Below, one piece after another: positions 32,968-40,870 of a stretch of 64,000 nt of DNA. Source of the stretch: CAVVSD01 sp963750895 (lineage in GTDB: Bacteria > Actinomycetota > Thermoleophilia > Solirubrobacterales > Solirubrobacteraceae). Each line of letters opens with the position of its first letter. The stretch's first letter is position 1. Location: positions 1,426,001 to 1,490,000 of the forward strand of contig CAVVSD010000008.1 of the NCBI GenBank assembly GCA_963750895.1, read 5' to 3'. The notes under the pieces are model-generated. The model was given only the letters and a program-made list of their open reading frames with translations, was not told the origin of the DNA and made no database searches. A program made the position numbers and the translations under genes.

Positions 32968-33650
32968 GCCGCGAGCGCCCGGCGGACCAGCCGGGCGACG
33001 CGGGCCGGGTCGCGCTCGAGCTCGCTGTCCGTGAAGCGGAGCACGACGTAGCCCGAGAGCTGCAGCCCGTTCGACGCGGAGCGATCGTTCTGGAACGCGG
33101 TCGGCGTGCCGTGCGCGTCCCAGCTGTCGATCTCCACGATCAATCGCGCGTCAGGCCACATGAAGTCGACGGTCCGTCCGCCCACGCGCTGCTGCGTGAG
33201 TGGCGCCGGCAGCCCGAAGCGCTGACACAGCCGGAGGAAGCGATCCTCGTGGCGCGACTGGGTCGGCGCCCGCCGATCGAGGAGATCGGCCAGCGCCGGC
33301 GACGGTCGCCGGACCAGGCTGGCGCGCACCGCTGACACGTCCAGGCGCCGCTGGAAGTCGGCCTCGCGGACGACCCGCTCCCCACCACTTCCGATCGTCC
33401 GCGCGAGCGAAGTCACCGGGATGCCGAGATGAACGTCGCGTTCCGCGGCGGTCGTCCGGCGAACGTGGACCGCGATTCCAGGGCGCCGCCGCACGCCGCG
33501 GTGCATCGGCAGCAGGCGCCCGGCTGCGATCCGATGCTCGATCGCGCCGCGACCGAGTCCTGCGTCGAGTAGTTGCGATCGCGTCACGACGCCGTGTTGG
33601 CTGCCCGCAAGCGCGCCGATCAGAGCGTCATCTCTCGATTGTCCATCCAT
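32940..33650 (-). CDS. DUF559 endonuclease-like protein, internally shortened
   Basis: A 236-residue protein. The N-terminal winged helix (AGSQHGVVTRSQLLDAGLGRGAIEHR, then GRLLPMHRGV) resembles AbiEi-type antitoxin domains; the C-terminus is a Vsr/DUF559-like nuclease fold (RTVDFMWPDARLIVEID, then YVVLRFTDSELERDP). Relatives usually have 280-310 residues; here HRGV runs straight into RRRPGIAVHVRR, so about 50 residues of the middle domain are missing in frame. It may be degenerate. The 3' end overlaps the preceding convergent gene by 28 bases. Confidence 0.7.
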   Translation of the reverse strand: MDGQSRDDALIGALAGSQHGVVTRSQLLDAGLGRGAIEHRIAAGRLLPMHRGVRRRPGIAVHVRRTTAAERDVHLGIPVTSLARTIGSGGERVVREADFQRRLDVSAVRASLVRRPSPALADLLDRRAPTQSRHEDRFLRLCQRFGLPAPLTQQRVGGRTVDFMWPDARLIVEIDSWDAHGTPTAFQNDRSASNGLQLSGYVVLRFTDSELERDPARVARLVRRALAAQLTVPPVR

Positions 33651-33688
33651 GTCATGGACAAGGGAGAGAGGTGGCCGGATTCGCCCCC

Positions 33689-35142
33689 CTACTTCACGGC
33701 GACCGTCGGCCCCGGGTCCTCGCCCGAGACGACCCGGTACGAGCCCGCCAGCGCCACGCGCGCGGCGTAGCGGCCGCCCTTGCCGACCTGCGCCGACACG
33801 ACGTCGACCCACGCGTCGCCCATCCGGCGCTGCACCTTGACCCAGCCGTCGGCGGGCTTGGGTGACACGCGCCCGCGCAGCTCCGCGCGCGGCTTCAGCG
33901 ACGACACGAGCGCCCGCGGCGCGATGCCGCCGCCGGTCGTCGTCTGGCCCGGGTCCGGGGTGGTGGGGGTCGTCGGGGTGGTCGGGGTCGTCGTGGGCGC
34001 CGGGGCCACGTTCGTCGACATCTGGTTGAAGTAGACCCACGTGTCGAACAGGCCGAGCCGCGAGCGCAGCTGCGGCCCTGTGATCTTCGTGGTCCCGCCG
34101 GTGCCGACGATCGTCGCGTCGACGACCCGCGGGGAGGCCCCGCGCTGCGTCACGCGGATCGACCGGAACGAGCCCTTGACGAGCGACCCGAGCTTGCGGC
34201 TCACGGTGGACGCCGACCACCGGTAGGGCCCCCAGCGGTGCCGCGGGGACACGTCGTCGTAGGGGTCCTCGACGCTGCGCAGCCACGGCTGCGCGGGCGA
34301 GCCGATGAAGGAGTTCTCGACGTTCTCGGTCCGCCCGCCGGACGTCGAGAAGAAGTAGGTGACGACCGGGTTGCCCTGGTACGTGACGACCTCGCCCGCC
34401 GTGGCGGCGATGGCCGCGTCGGACGTCGGCTTCTCCGCCGACACCCCGCGGTAGACCTGCGAGCGGGTGTCGGCGTACTGGTCGAACCCGGTCACGGGCT
34501 TGCGCGTCGCGAGCGCGTAGGTCCGCGCTGCCAGCGCCTGCGCCTTGAGCGCCTCGGCCGGCCACGTGGCCGGGATCTCGGCGGGCACGACGCCCCGGAT
34601 GTAGCTCTCGAGGTCCAGCGCGTTGACGGCCATGAGCCCGGACGGCGCAGGGCTCACCTCGAGCACGCCCCGGTAGCCGCCGTCGCGCACGCCGTTCTGG
34701 GCGCGGCCCAGCAGCGTGAACGCGCCCCCGGCGCCCGCGAGCCGCAGCGGCGCCTGGTAGCGCCCGATGACGCTCCCCTCGCCGACCGCAGCGCCACGAC
34801 GCCGGGCCCGCCGGACACGGCGGTGTAGGTCGCCGACGGCGTCAGCGCACGCGATCCGACGACGCTCGCGACGCCCCGGACCTTCACCGAGCCGCCGCTC
34901 TGCAGGAGCACGCGCACCTGGCTCGGCGCGTCGAGCTTGGAGATCTGGGTCCCCGTGAAGTAGTGGGCGACGATGTCGCGGTACGTGGCTCCGTGCTGCG
35001 CGAAGCCGAGCGCGCCGTACTGGCTCATCCCCACGCCGTGCCCGAACCCGGCGCCGCGCACGGTGAGCCGCGACGCGGCCTCCGCGGGGACGGCGGACAG
35101 GGCGAGCAGGAGCGTTGCGAGGACGAGCGGACGGAGGCGCAT
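33689..35142 (-). pseudogene. SpoIID/LytB-domain secreted protein with one frame break
   Basis: The signal peptide RPLVLATLLLALSAVPAEA is followed by GFGHGVGMSQYGALGFA, a SpoIID hallmark, then VSGGPGVVAL where the frame breaks near 34790 (one base missing). The other frame continues with the SpoIID core (LDLESYIRGVVPAEIPATW, AQALAARTYAL, YFFSTSGGRTENVENSF), a Pro/Thr linker from tandem PTT repeats near 33946-34000, and a small beta domain. SpoIID-type enzymes are lytic transglycosylases acting on peptidoglycan; non-sporulating actinobacteria have secreted versions. Joined length is about 484. Confidence 0.72.
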
Positions 35143-35243
35143 GCGGAGGTCGTGACACTGCCGCGGACGCCGAGTTGCGGGTTGGTAGCGTCCGGGTACA
35201 GGCGGCACGTGCACTTTCAGGGTCGACATCGGAGGCTGACAGC

Positions 35244-36890
35244 TTGAGCGAACGCCGCGCATCCGACGTCTTCGTGGAATGTCTGGAGGCCGAGGGCGTC
35301 CGTCATGTCTTCGGCATCCCCGGCGAGGAGACGCTCGACCTCAACGAGTCGCTCGAGAAGTCCTCCATCTCGTTCGTCCCTGTTCGCCACGAACAGGGCG
35401 GGGCCTACATGGCGGACATGTACGGCCGCCTCACGGGCCGCGCCGGCGTCTGCCTCGGCACGCTCGGCCCCGGCGCGACGAACCTCGTCACCGCCGTCGC
35501 CGACGCGTACCTCGATCGCGCGCCGCTCGTCGCCATCACCGGTCAGGGCGACATGGAGCGGATGCACAAGGAGTCCCACCAGTACCTGGACATCGTGGGC
35601 CTCATGCAGCCGATCACGAAGTGGAACGCCCGCGTGAGCGCCCCGGAGATCATCCCCGAGGTCGTCCGCAAGGCGTTCAAGGTCGCCGAGTCCGAGAAGC
35701 CGGGCGCGACGCACCTCGAGCTGCCCGAGGACGTCATGGCCGAGCAGCTCGACGCCGAGCCGCTGCCGCGCCGGCGCCTCGCGACCCCCGAGCCCGGCGC
35801 CCGCGAGCTCCTGCGCGCCGCCGACATCATCCGCAACGCGATCAACCCGATCGTCCTGGCCGGCAACGGCGTCGTCCGCACCGGGGCCGCGCCGGCGCTG
35901 CGCGAGTTCTCCCGCGCGACCGGCATCTCGGTCGCCGAGACCTTCATGGGCAAGGGCGCCCTCGACTACGCCGACCCGCGCGCGCTCGGCACCGTCGGCC
36001 TCCAGTCGCGCGACTACGCGATGGCGGGCTTCGAGGACGCCGACGTCGTGCTCGCGGTCGGCTACGACCTCGTCGAGCACGCCCCCGAGCACTGGAACCC
36101 CAAGCGCGACAAGAAGATCATCGTGATCGACACCGTCGCGGCGGAGATCGACGCCTACTACACGCCCGAGGTCGAGCTCATCGGCGACCTCTACCACGTG
36201 CTCAGCCGCCTGGCCGAGGAGTGCCGCGACGTCCCGCACCCCGGCGGCTCCGCGCGGCTGCGCGAGGTCGTCCTCGGCAGGCTCGAGCGGGCGAAGGACG
36301 ACGACGCGTTCCCCGTGCAACCGCCCCGCGCGCTCTGGGAGCTGCGCAGGGCGCTGGGCCGCAACGACATCCTCATCTCCGACGTCGGGCTGCACAAGCT
36401 GTGGATCGGGCGGATGTTCCCGGCCCACGAGCCCAACACCGTGCTCATCGCCAACGGCCTGGCCGGCATGGGCTTCGCGCTGCCGTGCGCGATCGCGGCG
36501 AAGATCGTCCACCCCGATCGACACGTCGTGACCGTCAGCGGCGACGGCGGGTTCCTCATGAACGTGCAGGAGCTCGAGACGGCGGTCCGGCTGGGGACGC
36601 CGATCGTGAACGTCATCTGGGAGAACAGCCAGTTCGGCTCGATCGTGTGGAAGCAGGACAAGAAGTTCGGCACCCACTTCGGGACCGACTTCACCAATCC
36701 AGACTTCGTCAAGCTCGGCGAGGCCTTCGGGCTCGCCGCCTGGCGCTGCGAGTCGGTCGAGGACTTCGGGCGGCACCTGTCGCACGCGATGTCCCTCGAC
36801 CGGCCGTCGCTCATCGTGCTGCCGATCGACTACTCGATCGACGTGGCCATCTCTGAGGAACTCGGCGAGGAGACAGTGGTTCGGACATGA
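35244..36890 (+). CDS. ThDP-dependent decarboxylase, acetolactate-synthase-like (2-oxoglutarate decarboxylase candidate)
   Basis: A 548-residue thiamine enzyme with catalytic Glu50 in RHEQGG, the GTLGPGATNL block, and the ThDP/Mg motif GDGGFLMNVQELET followed by WENSQFG. The TTG start at 35244 has GGAGG eight bases upstream. Annotation as acetolactate synthase would be automatic, but there is no regulatory subunit and it overlaps an aldehyde dehydrogenase of succinate-semialdehyde type. The cyanobacterial 2-oxoglutarate decarboxylase is likewise an acetolactate-synthase-like protein next to SSADH, with very similar RHEQG and MH-ESHQYLD segments as I recall. Function is inferred; a catabolic acetolactate synthase remains possible. 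Confidence 0.85.
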   Translation: MSERRASDVFVECLEAEGVRHVFGIPGEETLDLNESLEKSSISFVPVRHEQGGAYMADMYGRLTGRAGVCLGTLGPGATNLVTAVADAYLDRAPLVAITGQGDMERMHKESHQYLDIVGLMQPITKWNARVSAPEIIPEVVRKAFKVAESEKPGATHLELPEDVMAEQLDAEPLPRRRLATPEPGARELLRAADIIRNAINPIVLAGNGVVRTGAAPALREFSRATGISVAETFMGKGALDYADPRALGTVGLQSRDYAMAGFEDADVVLAVGYDLVEHAPEHWNPKRDKKIIVIDTVAAEIDAYYTPEVELIGDLYHVLSRLAEECRDVPHPGGSARLREVVLGRLERAKDDDAFPVQPPRALWELRRALGRNDILISDVGLHKLWIGRMFPAHEPNTVLIANGLAGMGFALPCAIAAKIVHPDRHVVTVSGDGGFLMNVQELETAVRLGTPIVNVIWENSQFGSIVWKQDKKFGTHFGTDFTNPDFVKLGEAFGLAAWRCESVEDFGRHLSHAMSLDRPSLIVLPIDYSIDVAISEELGEETVVRT

Positions 36891-38362
36891 GCACCGCAAC
36901 AGTCAACGCGCAGGAGCAGTCGATCCTCGACCGCGTCCCCACTCAGCTCTACATCGGTGGCGAGTGGCGCGACGCGACCGGCGGCGGCACGCTGCCGGTC
37001 GAAGATCCCGCGACCGGCGAGACGATCGCAGAGGTCCCCGACGCCACGATCGAGGACGCCGTCTCCGCACTCGACGCGGCGGTCGCCGCGCAGGCGGAGT
37101 TCGCCGCGACGCCGCCGCGGGAGCGCAGCGAGATCCTGCGCCGGGCGTACGAGGCGCTCGTCGCCCAGGCCGACGACCTCGCCCTCCTCATGACGATGGA
37201 GATGGGCAAGTCCGTCGCGGAGTCCAAGGCCGAGATCCTCTACGCCGCGGACTTCTTCAACTGGTTCGCCGGCGAGGCGCTGCGCATCGACGGGTCCTTC
37301 AAGCTCAACGACAAGGGCACCGGCCGCGTCATCGTCATGCGCCAGCCGGTCGGCCCCTGCCTGTTCATCACGCCCTGGAACTTCCCCATGGCCATGGGCA
37401 CCCGCAAGATCGGTCCGGCCATCGCCGCGGGCTGCACGTCGGTCATCAAGCCCGCCAAGCAGACGCCGCTGTCCATGTTCATGCTCGCGAAGATCCTCGA
37501 GGAGGCCGGCCTGCCCGGCGGCGCCCTGAACGTGGTGACGGCGAAGTCCAGCGGCAAGACGATGGAGCCGCTCATCAAGGACCCGCGGCTGCGCAAGCTG
37601 TCCTTCACCGGGTCCACCGAGGTCGGCCGCGAGCTCATGAAGTCCGGCTCCGAGCAGGTCCTGAAGATGTCGATGGAGCTCGGCGGCAACGCCCCGTTCA
37701 TCGTCTTCGAGGACGCCGACCTCGACGCTGCCGTCGACGGCGCGATGCTCGCGAAGATGCGCAACGTCGGCGAGGCCTGCACGTCGGCCAATCGCTTCCA
37801 CGTCGCCGCGTCGGTCGCCGACGAGTTCGCCCGCAAGCTCGCCGACCGCATGGGCGCGATGAAGATCGGGCGCGGCTCGGAGGAAGGGGTCGAGGTCGGC
37901 CCGCTCATCGACGGGACCCAGCGCGACAAGGTCGCCGAGCTCGTCACCGACGCGGTCGGCAAGGGCGCGAAGGTGCTCACCGGCGGCGAGGCCCAGGGCG
38001 ATCGCGGCTACTTCTACAAGCCGACCGTGCTCACCGACATCTCCGACGACGCCGAGCTGCTGCGCGAGGAGATCTTCGGCCCGGTCGCTCCCGTCAAGGT
38101 CTTCACGACCGACGAGGAGGCGATCGCGGCGGCCAACGACACCGAGTACGGGCTCGTCGCCTACGTCTACACCCGCGACCTGAACCGCGCGTTCCGCGTG
38201 GCGGAGGCGCTGGAGACCGGCATGCTCGGCCTCAACCAGGGCGTCGTCTCCAACGCCGGCGCGCCGTTCGGCGGCGTGAAGGCCTCTGGCATCGGCCGCG
38301 AGGGCGGCAACGAGGGCATCGACGAGTACCTCGAGACCAAGTACATCGCGATGGCGCTCTGA
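36887..38362 (+). CDS. NAD(P)-dependent aldehyde dehydrogenase (succinate-semialdehyde type)
   Basis: A 491-residue dehydrogenase with catalytic Cys298 (GEACTSANRF), general base Glu264 (MELGGNAPF), cofactor-binding PWNFPMAM and KPAKQTP, and FTGSTEVGREL. The C-terminal NAGAPFGGVKASGIGREGG is typical of the GabD/SSADH group. It would oxidise the aldehyde made by the ThDP enzyme, whose stop codon it overlaps (ATGA). Together they would convert 2-oxoglutarate to succinate, bypassing 2-oxoglutarate dehydrogenase (inference). Upper-substrate range is wide in this family. Confidence 0.9.
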   Translation: MSTATVNAQEQSILDRVPTQLYIGGEWRDATGGGTLPVEDPATGETIAEVPDATIEDAVSALDAAVAAQAEFAATPPRERSEILRRAYEALVAQADDLALLMTMEMGKSVAESKAEILYAADFFNWFAGEALRIDGSFKLNDKGTGRVIVMRQPVGPCLFITPWNFPMAMGTRKIGPAIAAGCTSVIKPAKQTPLSMFMLAKILEEAGLPGGALNVVTAKSSGKTMEPLIKDPRLRKLSFTGSTEVGRELMKSGSEQVLKMSMELGGNAPFIVFEDADLDAAVDGAMLAKMRNVGEACTSANRFHVAASVADEFARKLADRMGAMKIGRGSEEGVEVGPLIDGTQRDKVAELVTDAVGKGAKVLTGGEAQGDRGYFYKPTVLTDISDDAELLREEIFGPVAPVKVFTTDEEAIAAANDTEYGLVAYVYTRDLNRAFRVAEALETGMLGLNQGVVSNAGAPFGGVKASGIGREGGNEGIDEYLETKYIAMAL

Positions 38363-38363
38363 C

Positions 38364-38885
38364 ATGGCGAGCACCCAGAGCGAGCTCAAGGACCTCCAGC
38401 GTCCCCTGAAGGCCGGCTACCGCGAGGAGCCGGAGACCGCGCGGATCACCCTCACGGCGAAGGGCGGCGAGGGCGACACCGGCGTCGCCTCGTGCTCCGT
38501 CGATCTCGGCCGCGCGATCTACGCGGCCGAGGCGCACGTCGGCGTCGGCGGCGCCGGCACGGCGGCCTGCTCGGGCGACCTGCTGCTCGGCGCGCTGGCG
38601 GCGTGCGCCCAGCTCACGTGCCAGATGGTGGCGACCGCGATGGGGCTCGACGTCCGCTCGGTGAACGTCACCGTCGACGGCGACCTCGATCTCCGCGGGA
38701 CGCTGGGCCTCGACCGGGAGGTCGGCGCGGGGTTCGACGCGATCCGGCTGAAGTTCGCGGTCGACGCCCCCGACGTCAGCGACGAGGACCTCGCCTCCCT
38801 GTTCGAGAAGACCGAGCGCTACTGCACCGTGCTGCAGACGATGACCACCCCGCCGCCGATCGCGTCGGAACTCGTACGTGCGTAG
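38364..38885 (+). CDS. OsmC-family peroxidase-like protein
   Basis: A 173-residue OsmC/Ohr-fold protein. The redox cysteines are expected in ALAACAQLTC (81 or 86) and RYCTVLQTM (near 152). The family reduces organic hydroperoxides with dihydrolipoyl groups. It starts one base after the ALDH stop, in the same operon, ahead of a MarR regulator; Ohr/OsmC genes are often controlled by MarR-type OhrR (family knowledge). Confidence 0.85.
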   Translation: MASTQSELKDLQRPLKAGYREEPETARITLTAKGGEGDTGVASCSVDLGRAIYAAEAHVGVGGAGTAACSGDLLLGALAACAQLTCQMVATAMGLDVRSVNVTVDGDLDLRGTLGLDREVGAGFDAIRLKFAVDAPDVSDEDLASLFEKTERYCTVLQTMTTPPPIASELVRA

Positions 38886-38888
38886 GGC

Positions 38889-38906
38889 TACAATCGACGC
38901 CTGAAC
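38889..38906 (+). promoter_or_regulatory. Putative -10 before MarR gene
   Basis: TACAAT (38889-38894) lies 12 bases before ATG 38907, giving a leader of about five bases at most. No good -35 is seen. Confidence 0.4.
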
Positions 38907-39287
38907 ATGGCAGCGCCGACGGACATCGATCTCGCCGACGCCTGGTCCGAGACGCTCAGGCGCCACGCACGCATCTCGTGCGCGCTCGAGCGTGAGCTGC
39001 AGACCACGCACGGCCTCGGCGTGAGCGAGTTCGAGGTCCTCGAGTGGCTCGCGGTGCACGGCAAGGACGACTGCCGCATGCAGGAGCTGTCCGAGGGCGT
39101 GCACCTGAGCCAGAGCGCGCTGTCGCGGCTCGTCGGCCGCCTGGAGGCCGACGGCCTGGTGTTCCGCAAGCTCTGCCAGGCGGATCGCCGCGGCATCTAC
39201 GCGTGCATCACGGACGAGGGCCGCGGCCGCTACGAGGCGGCGCGCCCGACGCAGCGGGCCGTGCTCGCAGCTACCTGGGACGGCTGA
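38907..39287 (+). CDS. MarR-family transcriptional regulator
   Basis: A 126-residue winged-helix regulator, a little short for the family. The HTH is LSEGVHLSQSALSRLVGRLEADGLV and the wing has ADRRGIYACITDEGRG. Cysteines in RISCALE, DDCRMQ, KLCQAD and YACIT could serve redox sensing, but none sits at the usual OhrR N-terminal position with certainty. Likely target: the OsmC gene and operon just upstream. It has its own TACAAT promoter. Its end overlaps the convergent peptidase gene by 17 bases. Confidence 0.85.
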   Translation: MAAPTDIDLADAWSETLRRHARISCALERELQTTHGLGVSEFEVLEWLAVHGKDDCRMQELSEGVHLSQSALSRLVGRLEADGLVFRKLCQADRRGIYACITDEGRGRYEAARPTQRAVLAATWDG

Positions 39288-39618
39288 GTTCCACGGCGCG
39301 CCGCGCCTCGCGCTCGAACTCGTTGTCCCGGTAGCCCTGCCAGAGGTAGCTCAGCCAGAAGAACGGCCGGTGCTGGAGCTGCCAGACGTGGCACAGCTCG
39401 TGGGTCACGAGGTCCTCGGTCACCTCGTCCAGCGGCGCGCGCACGAGGATGAGCAGGCCCAGCTCGTAGCCGTGGAACCGGCGTAGCCCCGGGAGCGCGA
39501 AGAACCACGGGGCGTGGACGATGCGCACGCGGCCGGTCCGCACCGGCCGCGGGTAGAAGTCGAGCGTCGCGAGGCGCGCGGCGGCGGCACGGAGGAGCTC
39601 GGCCTCGCGGGCGATCAC
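39271..39618 (-). CDS. Small HEXXH putative metallopeptidase
   Basis: A 115-residue protein with one zinc-protease motif, HELCH, followed by VWQLQHRPFFWLSYLW and a conserved-looking YRDNEFEREAR that may supply a third ligand. No signal peptide. The size is that of minimal zinc-binding domains that often go unnamed. The GTG at 39618 is chosen because TACGGT lies six bases before it. The family is not named with confidence. Confidence 0.65.
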   Translation of the reverse strand: MIAREAELLRAAAARLATLDFYPRPVRTGRVRIVHAPWFFALPGLRRFHGYELGLLILVRAPLDEVTEDLVTHELCHVWQLQHRPFFWLSYLWQGYRDNEFEREARRAVELSRPR

Positions 39619-39673
39619 GGCCGCACCGTAGTCGTTTACGGTGTCGGCGGACGCTGCACGGGAGGAGAGACCG
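39619..39673. promoter_or_regulatory. Divergent promoter region, peptidase / MetE-like gene
   Basis: The minus-strand hexamer TACGGT (39630-39625) lies six bases before GTG 39618. A plus-strand TACGGT lies at 39637-39642, upstream of a GGAGGAG ribosome site (39661-39667) and GTG 39674. So one direction looks leaderless and the other has a short leader. Confidence 0.4.
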
Positions 39674-40870
39674 GTGTACACCGCAACGCGCGACCTGATG
39701 CTGCCCACGACCGTGACGGGCTCGTGGCCGAGGCCGTCCTGGTACACGCTCGGGCTGTCCGGGAGACCGCTGTCGAGCGGGATGAACGACGTCGCGTTCC
39801 GCGAGCAGTTCACGGACGCGCTCGACACGGTCATCAGCGACCAGGAGCGCGCCGGGCTCGACATCCTCACGAACGGCGACTACCACCAGGACCCCGACCT
39901 GGGAGGGCGCTCGTGGGTGCTCTACCCGGTGGAGCGGCTCGCGGGCATGTCGGAGCTCGACATCAGCGCCACCGACGAATGGGCGTATCCGCCCGGGACG
40001 ATCCTCAACGAGGTCATGGGCGGCTGGCGCTACCCCGTGGTCGAGGGCGAGCTGGGGGAGGGCGTCCCGCTCGAGTACGCCAAGGTCTGGCGGCTCGCGC
40101 AGCAGCGCACGGACCGGCCGGTGAAGATCGGCACGGTGTCGGCGCAGGTCGCGGTGAGCTGCACGCCGCTGCAGACCGACCACTACAAGGGCGACAAGCA
40201 CCAGGCCATGTGGGACATGGCGACGGCCTTCAACAAGGAGCTGCGCGCCCTCGCCGCGGCGGGCTGCAAGGTCATCCAGATCGAGGAGCCGATGCTCCAC
40301 CTCGCCGCCACGGCCGGCGACCGCGGCGAGGTCGACTTCCTCGTCGACGCCTTCAACCACGAGATCTCCGGCCTCGAGGACGTCGAGGTCTGGATCCACA
40401 CGTGCTGGGGCAACCCGAACATGCAGAAGGTCACCGAGGACACGTCCTACGAGCAGGCCGTCGAGCTCTACATGGAGCGCGCGCACGGCGACGTGTGGAC
40501 GCTCGAGTTCAAGGACAACGACCCGCTCGCCACCGCGAAGCTCTTCGACCGCTACGGCGGCAAGCTCCCCAAGAAGGTCGCGCTCGGCATGGTCAGCCAC
40601 CGCACCCTGCAGGTCGAGTCGCCGGACGAGGTGGCGGCGGACGTCCGCCTCGCGCTGGAGCACATGGACCCCGAGCATCTCGTGCTGTCGTCGAACTGCG
40701 GCTTCGGCCGGCAGGGGTTCAACCGGCTCGTGGCCTTCTACAAGTCGACCTCGCTCGCGCAGGGCGCGAACATCGTCCGCCGCGAGCTGGGGCTGCCCGA
40801 GACGCACGTGCGCGCGGCGGACCCGGAGCTCCAGACCGACGTGCCGGCCCGCGCGTCGACGCTCGCCTGA
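39674..40870 (+). CDS. MetE-like zinc methyltransferase (cobalamin-independent methionine synthase II family)
   Basis: A 398-residue barrel enzyme of the MetE C-terminal family. Zinc ligands are expected in WIHTCWGNPN (His and Cys) and SSNCGFGRQ (Cys), with a Glu in IQIEEPML. N-terminal MLPTTVTGSWPRP is characteristic. True MetE has an extra N-terminal domain and about 750 residues, so this is one of the short relatives that include epoxyalkane:CoM transferases and other thiol alkyltransferases. The GTG at 39674 has GGAGGAG upstream. It overlaps the amidohydrolase gene. Confidence 0.82.
   Translation: MYTATRDLMLPTTVTGSWPRPSWYTLGLSGRPLSSGMNDVAFREQFTDALDTVISDQERAGLDILTNGDYHQDPDLGGRSWVLYPVERLAGMSELDISATDEWAYPPGTILNEVMGGWRYPVVEGELGEGVPLEYAKVWRLAQQRTDRPVKIGTVSAQVAVSCTPLQTDHYKGDKHQAMWDMATAFNKELRALAAAGCKVIQIEEPMLHLAATAGDRGEVDFLVDAFNHEISGLEDVEVWIHTCWGNPNMQKVTEDTSYEQAVELYMERAHGDVWTLEFKDNDPLATAKLFDRYGGKLPKKVALGMVSHRTLQVESPDEVAADVRLALEHMDPEHLVLSSNCGFGRQGFNRLVAFYKSTSLAQGANIVRRELGLPETHVRAADPELQTDVPARASTLA

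Noticed and set aside
30597..33650. AAA ATPase plus DUF559 nuclease considered as a defence system
   Set aside because: They are separated by a secreted protein gene and lie in different units; the ATPase has no TOPRIM or typical defence partner.
33946..34000. GGTGGT/GTCGTC tandem repeats considered as a repeat element or CRISPR-like array
   Set aside because: They encode the Pro/Thr linker of the SpoIID protein; units are too short and vary like codon repeats.
35244..36890. Call as biosynthetic acetolactate synthase IlvB
   Set aside because: No IlvN small subunit or ilvC nearby, and it overlaps an SSADH-type dehydrogenase; a decarboxylase role fits better.
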